This document shows, piece by piece, positions 19,960 to 29,793 of a DNA stretch of 64,000 bases. The position numbers and the translations under genes are program-made. The stretch is from the NCBI GenBank assembly GCA_018402155.1, contig JAGYJG010000001.1, positions 1,818,501 through 1,882,500 on the forward strand. The letters run 5' to 3'. The notes beneath the pieces were generated by a model that saw nothing but the letters and a program-made list of their open reading frames with translations, was not told the DNA's origin and ran no database searches. This DNA comes from Bacteroidia bacterium (GTDB lineage Bacteria > Bacteroidota > Bacteroidia > NS11-12g > UBA9320). The stretch's first letter is position 1, and each line of letters begins with the position of its first letter.

Positions 19960-21054
19960 TTGAAAAAAATCTGTTTTTTCAATAGCTCAAATTTTTGGGG
20001 TGGAGGAGAAAAACTTCACCTAGAAAATGCAAAAGCTTTCAGAGACACAGGCTACCATGTAACTATAGCTGCACACCCCAAAAGTGAACTATGGTCACGT
20101 GCCATTAGCGAGGGTTTTCAAACCTTTGCCGTATCAATAAATAGCACCTCTTTTCTTAATGTTTTTAAATTATTCCGGATAAAATCCTACTTTAAAAAAA
20201 AGCAGATAGACACCATCATATTCACCACCTCACAAGATGCCAAAACAGCTAGCATAGCAGGAGCTATAGCTTGTGTTCCAAAGATAGTATATCTTAGAGG
20301 ACTAGCAACTCCTATCAAAAACAGTTTTATTAATAGGTATTGCTTGGGCAGCTGTATAACCCATATAGTAGCCAACTCAGAAGAAACCAAACGCACCATC
20401 CTACAAAATTTAGGAGATACTCTATCACCAAATAGGGTACCGGTTATCTACCACGGAGTAGATGCATCACTGTTAGAAAACAATGCACATTGCCCACCAG
20501 AGATACACAATTTAGGGCGCGGCATAATATTAGGAAATGCGGGCAGACTCACCAAGCAAAAAGGTCAAAAACACCTCATTACTGTAGCCAAAAATCTGAA
20601 AGCACAAGGCTTAGAATTTACACTATTTATAGCAGGTACTGGAGAACTACAGGCAGAGTTACAGCACCAAATAAACACTGAGAATCTTCAAAACGAAGTT
20701 ATTCTATTAGGATTTGTAGCAGATATGGATGCTTTTATGCAGCATATTGACGTATTTTTACTCGGTAGTAGCTGGGAGGGGTTTGGGTTTGTTTTGGTAG
20801 AAGCCATGGCAAAAGGCAAGCCCATAGTAGCTTTTGATATCACTAGCAATCCCGAAATAATTTCAGACCGGAAAACTGGACTCCTAGCTCGACACCAGGA
20901 CTTGGACGATTTTACCGCAAAAACAAAAGAAATAATGACAAATACTTCACTAAGACAACAACTAGGTAGAGCAGCCAAACGAAGTGTTATCAACCGCTTT
21001 TTGATTGCCGATAGAATAATAGAATTAGAGCAGCATTTGCTAAAAGAAGAGTGA
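19960..21054 (+). CDS. Glycosyltransferase, GT4-type
   Basis: 364 residues from a TTG at 19960, directly abutting the yebC stop codon, which suggests translational coupling. The GT-B fold is seen: NSSNFWGGGEKLHLENAKAF at the N-terminus (nucleotide-sugar/acceptor loop with GGGE), GNAGRLTKQKGQKHLI at mid-protein and the retaining-type E-x7-E motif in SSWEGFGFVLVEAMAKGKP. It probably transfers a sugar to an envelope lipid or glycan. No neighbouring polysaccharide genes occur except galE 500 bases away on the other strand. Confidence 0.85.
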   Translation: MKKICFFNSSNFWGGGEKLHLENAKAFRDTGYHVTIAAHPKSELWSRAISEGFQTFAVSINSTSFLNVFKLFRIKSYFKKKQIDTIIFTTSQDAKTASIAGAIACVPKIVYLRGLATPIKNSFINRYCLGSCITHIVANSEETKRTILQNLGDTLSPNRVPVIYHGVDASLLENNAHCPPEIHNLGRGIILGNAGRLTKQKGQKHLITVAKNLKAQGLEFTLFIAGTGELQAELQHQINTENLQNEVILLGFVADMDAFMQHIDVFLLGSSWEGFGFVLVEAMAKGKPIVAFDITSNPEIISDRKTGLLARHQDLDDFTAKTKEIMTNTSLRQQLGRAAKRSVINRFLIADRIIELEQHLLKEE

Positions 21055-21135
21055 GTCATAAAGCACAAAATATATTGCGCTCAAAATTTCTATGTAAATA
21101 ATAAAAATAAATAAACCAAATAGGCTAATTCGGTT

Positions 21136-21143
21136 TACCTTTG
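21136..21143 (+). promoter_or_regulatory. Probable -7 box for the cold-shock gene
   Basis: TACCTTTG matches TAnnTTTG, 22 bases before the ATG at 21166. Confidence 0.4.
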
Positions 21144-21165
21144 TACTTTAATTTAACATAATACC

Positions 21166-21357
21166 ATGAACAAAGGAACAGTAAAATTCTTCAACGATGA
21201 GAAAGGCTTCGGTTTTATCACCCCTGAAGATGGAGGAAAAGATGTGTTTGTACACAAAACAGGAACACGTACAAGAATCAACGAAGGAGATCAAGTATCT
21301 TTTGAAGTTGAAGATGGTCAAAAAGGCCCAAGTGCGGTAAATGTAGAATTAGTATAA
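21166..21357 (+). CDS. Cold-shock domain protein
   Basis: 63 residues forming a single CSD: RNP1 KGFGFI and RNP2 VFVH are both present. It binds single-stranded RNA/DNA as an RNA chaperone. Residue GTRTRI in place of the usual SAI/SGL-type loop is a Bacteroidota variant. The gene is monocistronic with its own promoter and a strong terminator. Confidence 0.95.
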   Translation: MNKGTVKFFNDEKGFGFITPEDGGKDVFVHKTGTRTRINEGDQVSFEVEDGQKGPSAVNVELV

Positions 21358-21385
21358 GCATATACTTATAAAACTTTTACAACAA

Positions 21386-21416
21386 AAGGCTTTCGTAATT
21401 CGGAAGCCTTTTTTTT
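21386..21416 (+). terminator. Terminator after the cold-shock gene
   Basis: Stem AAGGCTTTCG (21386-21395) with CGGAAGCCTT (21401-21410), a 5-base loop, nine of ten pairs, followed by an uninterrupted T run. Confidence 0.85.
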
Positions 21417-21568
21417 GTGCTATAATGTTTTTGGAACCGGAGAAGTCTAGCACACCATTAGTCTGAATCAGGTTAGCATTGAGAAGCAGTGCGTATTTCC
21501 AAAAATCCACAAAGACATCTTTACTCGATTTAAAATAATTGGCGTCCAAATGGTGAAGAAAATCTATT

Positions 21569-22573
21569 TTATTTAAGGTTTTGCTGCCATGCCCACGCGT
21601 GTTTCATCATATCTGCGATATCGTAATGTGCATGCCACCCCAATAGCTCATTTACCTTGGTAGTATCTGCAAATATTTGCTCTACGTCTCCTCCTCTTCT
21701 AGCACCCACAGTATATGCTAATTTTATATTATTGCTATGCTCAAAAGCATGAATCACTTCCAACACAGTATTCCCTTTTCCGGTGCCCACATTGAATACG
21801 TCTACTGGCTGCTTCATCTCATTGCAGTACGCTAAAGCTTTCACATGTGCTTTAGCCAAATCTACAACATGTATGTAATCTCTAATGCAAGTGCCATCTA
21901 TTGTATTATAATCATCTCCAAATACTGTCAATTGCTTCCGAATACCTGCCGCTGTTTGAGTAATATATGGAACCAAATTATTGGGTACGCCCAGCGGTAA
22001 CTCGCCTATTTTTGCGCTTGGGTGTGCCCCTACTGGATTAAAGTACCGCAACAATATCGATTTAAAATCCTTGTGTTTTGCATAATCATTAATGATTTCT
22101 TCGCCTAATATTTTGGTCGTACCATAAGGACTTTCAGCTTTTTGAATAACTGTTTTTTCGGTAACGGGCAAATCTGTAGTAGCACCATATACCGTACAAC
22201 TCGATGAAAAAATAAGATTAGAAACGCCTTGTTTTTCCATAGCTCCTAATAACGAAACAAGCCCAGATAAATTATTTTGGTAATACGACACTGGATTCTC
22301 TACCGACTCTCCAACCGCTTTGTGCGCAGCAAAATGTATTACTCCCTCAAACTTATGTTCCTCAAATAATTCATTCAATGCAATGCTATTGGTTACATCC
22401 GCTACTTTTAACTCAAAGGTTTTTCCCGATATTTCCTCTATGCTTATTTTTACTTCTTTTCGTGAGTTATTCAAATTGTCTATTACAACAACTTCATAGC
22501 CTTCTGCCTGCAGCTCCACCACTGTATGGCTCCCTATAAAACCTAATCCTCCTGTTACTAGTATTTTTTTCAT
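21569..22573 (-). CDS. galE: UDP-glucose 4-epimerase
   Basis: 334 residues from ATG 22573 (MKKILVTGGLGFIGSH); four extra in-frame codons to 22585 are possible. It interconverts UDP-glucose and UDP-galactose. NAD-binding GGLGFIGS, catalytic SSSCTVYG and the SPYGTTK version of YxxxK are intact, as is the substrate region RYFNPVGAHPS. Length matches bacterial GalE. It is monocistronic. Confidence 0.95.
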   Translation of the reverse strand: MKKILVTGGLGFIGSHTVVELQAEGYEVVVIDNLNNSRKEVKISIEEISGKTFELKVADVTNSIALNELFEEHKFEGVIHFAAHKAVGESVENPVSYYQNNLSGLVSLLGAMEKQGVSNLIFSSSCTVYGATTDLPVTEKTVIQKAESPYGTTKILGEEIINDYAKHKDFKSILLRYFNPVGAHPSAKIGELPLGVPNNLVPYITQTAAGIRKQLTVFGDDYNTIDGTCIRDYIHVVDLAKAHVKALAYCNEMKQPVDVFNVGTGKGNTVLEVIHAFEHSNNIKLAYTVGARRGGDVEQIFADTTKVNELLGWHAHYDIADMMKHAWAWQQNLK

Positions 22574-22750
22574 GGTATACCGCAAATGTAGTCATAAGAC
22601 CATTTTTACAGCCAATAAAGACCACAGATTATGATACAAACCTGAGAGCCTATATTTCCTATCAATATCAAAAGGTTCGGTTATTCAATACTGTTTTTTT
22701 TCATCTGCTTTACTTGCAAACACATTTAGGATAGGTTGTGTGCAACTGGC

Positions 22751-23179
22751 CTACTTTTTTAACACCATTTTATAGTGTCTTATACCTGCTTCCACAAACT
22801 CTTCACCTTGTTTCACAAAACCGTATTGAGCATAAAATCCGACCACTTGCACTTGTGCATGTAAATATACGCAGTTAGCTTCTCCTACAAGCTTTAAGCA
22901 GTATTGCAGCAAACTAGCTCCGACATTCATTCTCCTAAATTCCTTTAAAACAGCAAATCTTTCGAGTTTTATGCCACTATCTGTAGTCCTGAATCTGCAT
23001 GTCCCTACTACTTGACCATTTGAGATAGCGGCCAAGTGAACGCTCGTTGTCTCAAACTCATCATACTCCTCGTCTTCGCTGACCTGCTGCTCTTGCACAA
23101 AAACAAGCCTTCGCACTTCGAAAACGGCTTGTTTCAACGCCACGGTATTGGCGGGCTCTATTTTTATAATTTTACCCAT
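22751..23179 (-). CDS. GNAT-family N-acetyltransferase
   Basis: 142 residues. EVRRLVFVQEQQVSEDEEYDEFE and the acetyl-CoA loop EFRRMNVGASLLQYCLKL place it in the GNAT fold, closest in layout to small ElaA-like acetyltransferases. YLHAQVQVVGFYAQYGFVKQG is the usual last strand-helix. The substrate is unknown. It is divergent from accD, with about 120 bases between the starts. Confidence 0.85.
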   Translation of the reverse strand: MGKIIKIEPANTVALKQAVFEVRRLVFVQEQQVSEDEEYDEFETTSVHLAAISNGQVVGTCRFRTTDSGIKLERFAVLKEFRRMNVGASLLQYCLKLVGEANCVYLHAQVQVVGFYAQYGFVKQGEEFVEAGIRHYKMVLKK

Positions 23180-23299
23180 TATGAATACAAAGGTAGCTAT
23201 TAAAAAAAATGTATTTTTGCCGCCGAAGTAAAAATTATTAGTTAATAAGATAAGAGCAAAATTCTAAAAATCTTATTTCTAAGGTAAATAAAAACAACT

Positions 23300-24166
23300 A
23301 TGAGTTGGTTTAAACGAGTAAAAGAGGGAATACTTACAAAAACGCAGGATAAAAAGCCAACTCCAGATGGCTTGTGGTATAAATGCAGCGAATGTAAAGA
23401 ACCAACTAGCACCAAAGAGTTTGAGACAAACCTATGGGTATGCCCTAAATGCAATAACCACGGTAGAATAGGCTCAAGAGAATACTTCGATATCTTATTT
23501 GACCATGGTAAGTTTAAAGAGCTTGATGAAGATTTGGGCTCCGGTGATCCACTCAATTTTGTAGATACAAAACCGTATCCACATCGACTAGAATTGGCAC
23601 AAAAGAAAAGTGGATTGACAGATGCAGTGCGAACAGCTACAGGAAAAATACAAGGCTTAAAAGTCAGCATGGCGGTAATGGATTTTGCTTTCATTGGGGG
23701 AAGCATGGGCAGTGTAGTAGGCGAAAAAATAGCCCGAGCTATAGATGCTGCACTAGAAGAAAAAATACCGCTAATCATCATATCAAAAAGTGGAGGCGCA
23801 CGCATGATGGAAGCAGCGTTTTCGCTCATGCAAATGGCAAAAACAAGTGCTAAACTTGCCTTACTTGCAGAGGCAAAATTACCCTACATTTCTGTTCTCA
23901 CAGACCCTACCACAGGTGGAATAACTGCGTCTTTTGCAATGCTAGGAGACATCAATATCGCAGAACCCAAAGCACTCATCGGTTTTGCAGGACCTCGTGT
24001 CATCAAAGAGACCATTGGAAAGGATTTGCCAGAAGGTTTTCAGAGGTCAGAGTTTTTACAAGAGAAAGGCTTTGTAGATTTTATAGTAGAACGAAAAGAT
24101 TTAAAGCAAAAAATATATGATGTTCTTCATATATTTGGCGTACACAAAAGACTTACAACTACCTGA
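23300..24166 (+). CDS. accD: Acetyl-CoA carboxylase carboxyltransferase subunit beta
   Basis: 288 residues. A zinc ribbon (CSEC near residue 30 and CPKC near 49) precedes the crotonase-like carboxyltransferase domain with [18 protein letters not shown] and [20 protein letters not shown]. It joins AccA to carboxylate acetyl-CoA from carboxybiotin, the first step of fatty-acid synthesis; the ligase that biotinylates the carrier may be BirA at 53910. It is the first gene of a likely accD-gcvH-vanZ-tonB run. Confidence 0.96.
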   Translation: MSWFKRVKEGILTKTQDKKPTPDGLWYKCSECKEPTSTKEFETNLWVCPKCNNHGRIGSREYFDILFDHGKFKELDEDLGSGDPLNFVDTKPYPHRLELAQKKSGLTDAVRTATGKIQGLKVSMAVMDFAFIGGSMGSVVGEKIARAIDAALEEKIPLIIISKSGGARMMEAAFSLMQMAKTSAKLALLAEAKLPYISVLTDPTTGGITASFAMLGDINIAEPKALIGFAGPRVIKETIGKDLPEGFQRSEFLQEKGFVDFIVERKDLKQKIYDVLHIFGVHKRLTTT

Positions 24167-24210
24167 TTTTAAAGAATAGATAATTATAATTAAAATAAAG
24201 AAAAAATAAT

Positions 24211-24591
24211 ATGAACTTTCCAGAAAATTTAAAATACACAAAAGACCACGAGTGGATTTTAGTAGATGGTGATACCGCTACTGTAGGAGTTACTGATTTT
24301 GCTCAAAGTGAGCTTGGCGACATTGTGTTTGTAGAAATAGAAACCGAAGGCGATACACTAGATCAAAATGAAGTTTTTGGTACGATTGAAGCCGTAAAAA
24401 CAGTTTCTGACCTTTTTATGCCTGTAAGTGGTGAGATAGTTGAGGTAAATAGTGCTCTAGAAGATGCTCCAGAAAGTGTAAACGACAACCCCTACGACGG
24501 AGGTTGGATGGTAAAGATTAAACTTTCTGATCCTTCAGAAGTTGACGCACTTATGGATGCTACAGAATACAAAAATTTAATCGGTCAATGA
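24211..24591 (+). CDS. gcvH: Glycine cleavage system H protein
   Basis: 126 residues. It carries the aminomethyl group on a lipoyl-lysine between the P, T and L proteins; the lipoylated residue is Lys63 in [12 protein letters not shown]. The L protein would be one of the two dihydrolipoyl dehydrogenases in this window. It is separated by 44 bases from accD and 13 from the VanZ gene. Confidence 0.96.
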   Translation: MNFPENLKYTKDHEWILVDGDTATVGVTDFAQSELGDIVFVEIETEGDTLDQNEVFGTIEAVKTVSDLFMPVSGEIVEVNSALEDAPESVNDNPYDGGWMVKIKLSDPSEVDALMDATEYKNLIGQ

Positions 24592-24604
24592 CATTTAACT
24601 GATA

Positions 24605-25000
24605 ATGAAGCTCAGTAGGGCGTATATCCCCGCCATCGGGTGGACACTACTCATTGCCTCTTCATCATTGTTGCCTGCATCCACCTTCAAAAAGTTTACA
24701 TTTAATAGCTTTTTTGAAATAGATAAACTGATACATTTTATCCTCTATTTTGTATTTGTTTTACTTTGGTCTTTGATTGCAGAAAAAGCGATGAGCAGTT
24801 TACAGAAATTTTGGCTCGCTGTAGTATCTATAGCTTTTGGAGTAGCCATAGAACTTTTACAGAGCACTATGGCCATGGGTCGTAGTTATGAAATAAACGA
24901 CATAATGGCAAATTCTGTTGGGTGTTTCATTGGTATCTTAATAATCCCTTTTGTTCGCCGAAAAATGTTGTATTTAAAAAAACATTTACCTTTTTTTTAA
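24605..25000 (+). CDS. VanZ-family membrane protein
   Basis: 131 residues with four predicted helices. The motif IDKLIHFILYFVFVLLWSL and the later ELLQSTMAMGRSYEINDIMAN are VanZ-like. Its role is unknown; in Bacteroidota it often stands between gcvH and tonB, as here. It is probably not a glycopeptide-resistance gene. Confidence 0.85.
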   Translation: MKLSRAYIPAIGWTLLIASSSLLPASTFKKFTFNSFFEIDKLIHFILYFVFVLLWSLIAEKAMSSLQKFWLAVVSIAFGVAIELLQSTMAMGRSYEINDIMANSVGCFIGILIIPFVRRKMLYLKKHLPFF

Positions 25001-25030
25001 AAATCTGTATTATCGAGTTAAAAATTAGTT

Positions 25031-25038
25031 TAATTTTG
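25031..25038 (+). promoter_or_regulatory. Possible -7 box for tonB
   Basis: TAATTTTG fits the -7 consensus and lies 14 bases before the tonB ATG, so tonB may have its own promoter as well as read-through from accD. Confidence 0.3.
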
Positions 25039-25052
25039 AAACAATATTCATT

Positions 25053-25730
25053 ATGGAAGTAAAAAAGTATGAAAAACCAGAGGTGAAGAACAAACGTCTT
25101 GACTTCTTTTTACTTGGCCTTGCTATAGCCCTTGGGGTTGTTCTCTATGGCTTCACTTATACGGTATATGATGCAAAAGTGAATGAACTAGAAAATATCA
25201 TTATAGAGGAAGACCTAGTAGTAATGGAAAACACTGTACAAGAAAAAAAACCACCACCACCTCCTCCTCCGCCAGAAATAGAAGTCGTTGAAGATGACGA
25301 AGAAATAGAAGAAGATCAGCCTGAAATAGAGGAGAATGAAATTGATCAGGATACAGAAATAGAAGAGTATGAGCAGGACGAAGAGGAACCTGAAGAGACC
25401 AACGAAGTGTTTGAATTTTTCGATGTATCTGAGAAAGCATCCTTTGCAGGTGGAGATGAAGGACTTCAGCGATTTATAGCAGAAAATATAACCTACCCAC
25501 CTATGGCACTGGAAAACGATATACAAGGAACCGTCAATGTAATGTTCGTTGTAGACAAAACTGGAAGAGTTAAAGATATAGCTATTCTGGGAGGTAAAAA
25601 AGGTTTTGGATTAGAAGAGGAGGCAATGAGAGTGATTAAGCAAACATCTGGTCAATGGTCCCCTGCAAAACAAAGAGACAAAGCAGTAAACATGCGTTTT
25701 AGGATTCCGGTTAAGTTCCAGATTTTTTAA
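25053..25730 (+). CDS. tonB: Energy transducer TonB
   Basis: 225 residues. One membrane helix (about 18-37), then KKPPPPPPPPE (65-75), a very acidic Glu/Asp linker (about 76-140), then the TonB C-terminal domain with FIAENITYPPMALENDIQG, VMFVVDKTGRV and MRFRIPVKFQI. It couples the proton gradient through ExbBD to outer-membrane receptors, of which two are in this window (40228, 59023). A perfect hairpin terminator follows. Confidence 0.95.
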   Translation: MEVKKYEKPEVKNKRLDFFLLGLAIALGVVLYGFTYTVYDAKVNELENIIIEEDLVVMENTVQEKKPPPPPPPPEIEVVEDDEEIEEDQPEIEENEIDQDTEIEEYEQDEEEPEETNEVFEFFDVSEKASFAGGDEGLQRFIAENITYPPMALENDIQGTVNVMFVVDKTGRVKDIAILGGKKGFGLEEEAMRVIKQTSGQWSPAKQRDKAVNMRFRIPVKFQIF

Positions 25731-25740
25731 AACACCTATA

Positions 25741-25786
25741 ATAGCAAAAAAAAGGCTCTACCACAGTAGAGCCTTTTTTTTGCTAT
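25741..25786. terminator. Bidirectional terminator after tonB
   Basis: A perfect 21-base inverted repeat: ATAGC, eight A and GGCTCTAC pair with GTAGAGCC, eight T and GCTAT around the loop CACA. It would stop transcription on either strand. Confidence 0.9.
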
Positions 25787-26176
25787 GCCATTAAAATTTA
25801 CTTTTAAAGCTTCCCCTGTCTTTTTTATTTCAGAATAGTAGAGACACGTACTTAATCATCATACGGTTTGATAGCTATTTATTTTGGGTGGGATATGATA
25901 GCTAGAGTAAGTTTAAAGCAATTAAAACTAAAAAAGTAGATTTATAGGGTTACTTGCATTCGTATAACTTTAACCCCTTGAGTTTGTCTCAGAAGACTAG
26001 GATTATAATATCCATAGTAAACTTAAAAGTCAGTTGATAGATAGCTGCATAGACAGGGGTGTTATTTCTTGACCAACTAGATAAACTTTAAATTACCGAA
26101 TTCGCTTGTGCCAAAAATTGCAAATTATCGGTACTAAGAGTTTTTTAATTTTTGGGGTAGCAATTGCTAACTCTTC
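25787..26176. other. Intergenic region, nothing recognised
   Basis: 390 bases between the tonB terminator and the rmuC stop. No gene-length frame, repeat or RNA structure was recognised. Confidence 0.3.
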
Positions 26177-27439
26177 TTAATCTAACAAAGTAGGTGGGAG
26201 TTCTTTTTGGGTTTTGGCACCCAATTCTTTCAGTTTTTCGGTACGCCGCACCAAATTTCCTGTACCAGTAGATAGTTGGCTCAATGCTTTATCATAGTCT
26301 TGTTGGGCTCCTTCTATACGTTTGCCCACAGCTTGAAGCGTTTCCACAAAACCTACAAACTTATCATACAGCGCGCCTCCTTGGCGGGCTATTTCCATGG
26401 CATTTTTATTTTGTAAATCTTGCTTCCAAATAAAGGCTACTGTTTTTAAAGTAGCTAGCAGGGTATGATTAGATACAAGTACTATATTTCTGTTCAAAGC
26501 ATACTCAAAAAGCTCTGTGTCTTCAGTCATAGCCACGCCCAACGCTGCATCTACTGGCAGATACATCAACACATAGTCAGGCGAGTTCACTCCAAGTAAC
26601 TTGGAATAGTCGGTAGCGCTGAGACTAATGATGTGCTCTTTTACTGCTTTAGTATGTTTAGCCGATTGCAGGTTGGCTTCAATTTCGTTTTCGGCATTGA
26701 AATAGCGCTCAAAAGCCACCAAACTCACCTTACTATCTATGATGATATTCTTATCATCCGGGAGCAGTACAATGTAGTCAGGTCTATAATTTGCGTTAAT
26801 ATCACTTTTTAGGTTGACTTGCTTGTTGTAGTGCACCCCTTTGGTCAGTCCTGCGGCTTGCAGTATTCTTTCCAGACGGTGCTCACCCCAGTCACCTTGC
26901 AGTTTTTTATCCCCTTTTAAGGCATTGGTTAGATTTTTTGCCTCCTCGCCTATATGCTGGTTTATTTCTTTCAAACTGCGCAATTGCTCTTTGAGAGCTT
27001 CATTATCTTTAGCCGTTGCGAGGTGTGTATCATGTACTTTTTTTTCAAAACTGGCTATACGCTCTTTGAATGGCGAAAGCATATCTTTCAACTTTTCCTC
27101 GTGCTTAGCTTGCAACTGAGCGCTGCTCTGCTGTACAACTTTATGTGCTATGTTTTCAAAACTTTGCGTCAGTTTTTCGTTCAGCTTTACCATCTCGGAT
27201 TTCTGCTCATCTAGCTTGGTATGGGTGTATTTCAAATCAGACTTCGCTGCATGGTTTTCTTGCATTAGCATTTCTCGCTTTCGTAGCTCCTCACTCAGTT
27301 CCTTCTCTTTAGCGCCCAGTCTATCGGCAAGATCCTTTTCTCTTTTGGCATACGCAGGCATCACCAAAAAATATAGTGCAAGCACTGTACATAACATACC
27401 CATTAAAAATACGCCCATAATTAGTACCATATCTGACAT
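26177..27439 (-). CDS. rmuC: DNA recombination protein RmuC
   Basis: 420 residues. One membrane helix (about 5-28), a coiled coil (about 30-190), then the RmuC nuclease-like domain: GDWGEHRLERILQAAGL, YRPDYIVLLPDDKNIIIDSK, VLMYLPVDAALG and IVLVSNHTLLATLKTVAFIW. The IIDSK part resembles PD-(D/E)XK cores. It is thought to limit rearrangements at inverted repeats. Monocistronic. Confidence 0.93.
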   Translation of the reverse strand: MSDMVLIMGVFLMGMLCTVLALYFLVMPAYAKREKDLADRLGAKEKELSEELRKREMLMQENHAAKSDLKYTHTKLDEQKSEMVKLNEKLTQSFENIAHKVVQQSSAQLQAKHEEKLKDMLSPFKERIASFEKKVHDTHLATAKDNEALKEQLRSLKEINQHIGEEAKNLTNALKGDKKLQGDWGEHRLERILQAAGLTKGVHYNKQVNLKSDINANYRPDYIVLLPDDKNIIIDSKVSLVAFERYFNAENEIEANLQSAKHTKAVKEHIISLSATDYSKLLGVNSPDYVLMYLPVDAALGVAMTEDTELFEYALNRNIVLVSNHTLLATLKTVAFIWKQDLQNKNAMEIARQGGALYDKFVGFVETLQAVGKRIEGAQQDYDKALSQLSTGTGNLVRRTEKLKELGAKTQKELPPTLLD

Positions 27440-27592
27440 TTATTTTCTGTTTTTAATCTTTAGATAATTTTACTATCTATACGTGAAGTTGCCAAAATAA
27501 TAAATTGGCATAAATAATCCTCATATAAAGTTTCGTAAATTAATGCACGTTGGCTTCTATAGATTTGACTTTCTAACTATTTGCTAAGAAAT

Positions 27593-28201
27593 TTATCTTA
27601 TTTTAACGTGTAGTACTTTTTTTCCTTGCACATAGCCTTGTAACTCATCGCCTACTGCTACAGGTCCTACGCCTGCAGGTGTTCCAGTGAAAATCAAATC
27701 CCCAATCTTAAGGGTGAAATACTGAGAACAGTGCTCCACGATTTGTGGAATACTGTTAAGCATCAATTTCGTATTTCCTTGCTGCACAAGTTCTCCGTTT
27801 TTATGCAATTCAAAACTCAAATTATCAAGATCATACGCTGAAACCGGCAAAAAATCTCCCAACACTGCACTTTGATCAAAGCCTTTTGCTTTTTCCCACG
27901 GCAATCCTTTACTTTTTAATTTTTGCTGTACATCGCGTGCAGTAAAATCTATACCTACAGTAAATTCAGCATAATATTTGGACGCAAATTTAGCTTCTAT
28001 TTTTTTTCCAAGCCGGTTAATACGCACAACTATTTCTGCCTCGTAGTGCACATCATTGGTCCAATCTGGTATATAAAATGCATCGCGCTGCCTAAAAACA
28101 GCCGAGTCTGGTTTCATAAAAATAACAGGCTCTGTAGGCACTTCATTGCCTAATTCTTTTGCGTGGTCTGCATAATTTCGACCAATACAGATGATTTTCA
28201 T
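27593..28201 (-). CDS. Fumarylacetoacetate-hydrolase family protein
   Basis: 202 residues. The core metal site is seen in DVHYEAEIVVRINR (Glu-x-Glu), with Asp in FTVGIDFTARDVQ, and LKIGDLIFTGTPAGVGP near the end. This single-domain form is closest to acylpyruvases/oxaloacetate decarboxylase-like FAHD1. The actual substrate is unknown. It is divergent from aat, with 33 bases between the starts. Confidence 0.88.
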   Translation of the reverse strand: MKIICIGRNYADHAKELGNEVPTEPVIFMKPDSAVFRQRDAFYIPDWTNDVHYEAEIVVRINRLGKKIEAKFASKYYAEFTVGIDFTARDVQQKLKSKGLPWEKAKGFDQSAVLGDFLPVSAYDLDNLSFELHKNGELVQQGNTKLMLNSIPQIVEHCSQYFTLKIGDLIFTGTPAGVGPVAVGDELQGYVQGKKVLHVKIR

Positions 28202-28234
28202 TGAAATACGATTTCTTTTGCAAAACTAAAAATA

Positions 28235-28795
28235 ATGCTAGAACCTACCGAACTTCTTTACGCTTACTCTCAAGGCTATTTCCCTATGGCAGTACCAGAA
28301 GAAGAAAATGAGATTTTTTGGTTCAAACCAGATTTGAGGGGTATTATTCCTTTAGAAGAATTCCACGTGTCGAAAAACTTGCGTAGGCTATACAACAAGC
28401 ACTATTTTGAGCTGCGAATAAACGGCAATTTTGAAGGCACTATGCGCGCTTGTTCAGCGCGTGAGGATACCTGGATAAGCGAAGATATCATAAAATCGTA
28501 TTGCAAACTAAATGAACTAGGCTACGGATATAGTTTTGAAACTTGGAAAGACGGCCAACTCGTCGGCGGGCTGTATGGTGTGAGCATTGGCAAAGCTTTT
28601 TTTGGCGAAAGTATGTTTCATACGGAAACCGATGCTAGTAAAATTGCACTCATTTTCTTGGTGCAGTTTCTAAAAGAAAACAATTTTCAGCTGCTAGACA
28701 CTCAGTATATCAACAATCACTTGCTACAATTTGGCGCTAAAGAAATACCTAATGAGCAGTACGAATTACTTTTAGCTAAAGCATTAGAATCTTAA
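28235..28795 (+). CDS. aat: Leucyl/phenylalanyl-tRNA--protein transferase
   Basis: 186 residues, slightly short for the family. Motifs LLYAYSQGYFPMA, FWFKPDLRGIIPLEEFHVSK, GLYGVSIGKAFFGESMFH and LLDTQYINNHLLQFGA are standard. It adds Leu or Phe to N-terminal basic residues, marking proteins for ClpAP/ClpS degradation (N-end rule). Monocistronic. Confidence 0.93.
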   Translation: MLEPTELLYAYSQGYFPMAVPEEENEIFWFKPDLRGIIPLEEFHVSKNLRRLYNKHYFELRINGNFEGTMRACSAREDTWISEDIIKSYCKLNELGYGYSFETWKDGQLVGGLYGVSIGKAFFGESMFHTETDASKIALIFLVQFLKENNFQLLDTQYINNHLLQFGAKEIPNEQYELLLAKALES

Positions 28796-28818
28796 TCACC
28801 TCTTGTTTATGTTATTAG

Positions 28819-29793
28819 CTAGAACAATAGCTCCTTAATAGTTTCTATCTTCTTTTCCGTTTCTAGCCACTCGCTAGCGGGCTGAGAATCTTTCGTAATC
28901 CCTGCCCCGGCAAAAAGCTCTACCGAGTTTTTGCAAAAACGCATACAACGTAAATTGACAAAAAAAGTAGCACTATTCTCCCTAAGTACTCCCGTCACCC
29001 CTGAATAAAAACTTCTGTTCAACGTCTCAAACTCTTGAATGAATGCAAAGCTTTTGTCTCTTGGCAATCCACACACTGCACTAGTTGGCTGCAGATGCTT
29101 CAGAAGTGTGAGCGCCCTCTCTTGGTCACAGGTAGTGGTATAGCTAGTTTTGAGATGTTTTATAGTGTTGTATTTAGCCTCTTCAGTAGCCGATTTGGAG
29201 TACGTTGATAGGCCTGCATTGGCAAGACGCTCTTCTATAAAATCACACACCATAGCCTGCTCCTCTTGTTCTTTTTCTGTAAAACTTTCGTTTAACGACT
29301 TGGTGCCAGCCAAAGCTACTGTGTACACTAAACCATCTTCATAGTGTAGCAATAATTCTGGCGAGGCTCCTACCCATTGTTCTGGGCCTATATTTACGTA
29401 ATATCCATAGCTTTCTGGGTATTTTTTTACCGCATTTTGAAATGCTGTTTGCGGGCTAAATTCTCCTTCTATTAATTCATTTCGTGCCAAAACTACCTTG
29501 TCCATTTCACCTTGCTCCATAGCTGCACACGCCATATAAACACTGGTTTCGTACTCTATTTGAGTAAGCGCATCATTGGGACTGAGATCAAATTTTTTGA
29601 CTTTCTGCTCTACCGGGTCTGTACCAAAAAAAAATGCTTGCTTGCTTCTATCAAAAGGATAAAAAACAAGTCCCTGGCGTTTCATCCAATAATCATCTAT
29701 ATTATTGAAAGCCTCCAGACAGTCGGCATCATACCTCTCAATTTTTTTCTCTTGTGGAAGATACACCAATGCTCCCAAATTTTCTAATTCCAT
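28819..29793 (-). CDS. menF: Isochorismate synthase
   Basis: 324 residues of the chorismate-binding fold. VVLARNELIEGEFSPQTAF, SPELLLHYEDG, ALAGTKSLNESFTEKEQEEQ, LQPTSAVCGLPRDKSF and FFVNLRCMRF are the usual motifs, with the Mg2+ site at E-x-x-x-Q-type residues. It feeds isochorismate to menaquinone synthesis. The start overlaps the upstream hotdog thioesterase stop by one base, so the two are coupled. Confidence 0.9.
   Translation of the reverse strand: MELENLGALVYLPQEKKIERYDADCLEAFNNIDDYWMKRQGLVFYPFDRSKQAFFFGTDPVEQKVKKFDLSPNDALTQIEYETSVYMACAAMEQGEMDKVVLARNELIEGEFSPQTAFQNAVKKYPESYGYYVNIGPEQWVGASPELLLHYEDGLVYTVALAGTKSLNESFTEKEQEEQAMVCDFIEERLANAGLSTYSKSATEEAKYNTIKHLKTSYTTTCDQERALTLLKHLQPTSAVCGLPRDKSFAFIQEFETLNRSFYSGVTGVLRENSATFFVNLRCMRFCKNSVELFAGAGITKDSQPASEWLETEKKIETIKELLF

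Noticed and set aside
21349-21549. 66-codon minus-strand frame
   Set aside because: Overlaps the cold-shock gene end and its terminator.
23242-23829. 195-codon minus-strand frame over accD
   Set aside because: Antisense shadow of a well-supported gene.
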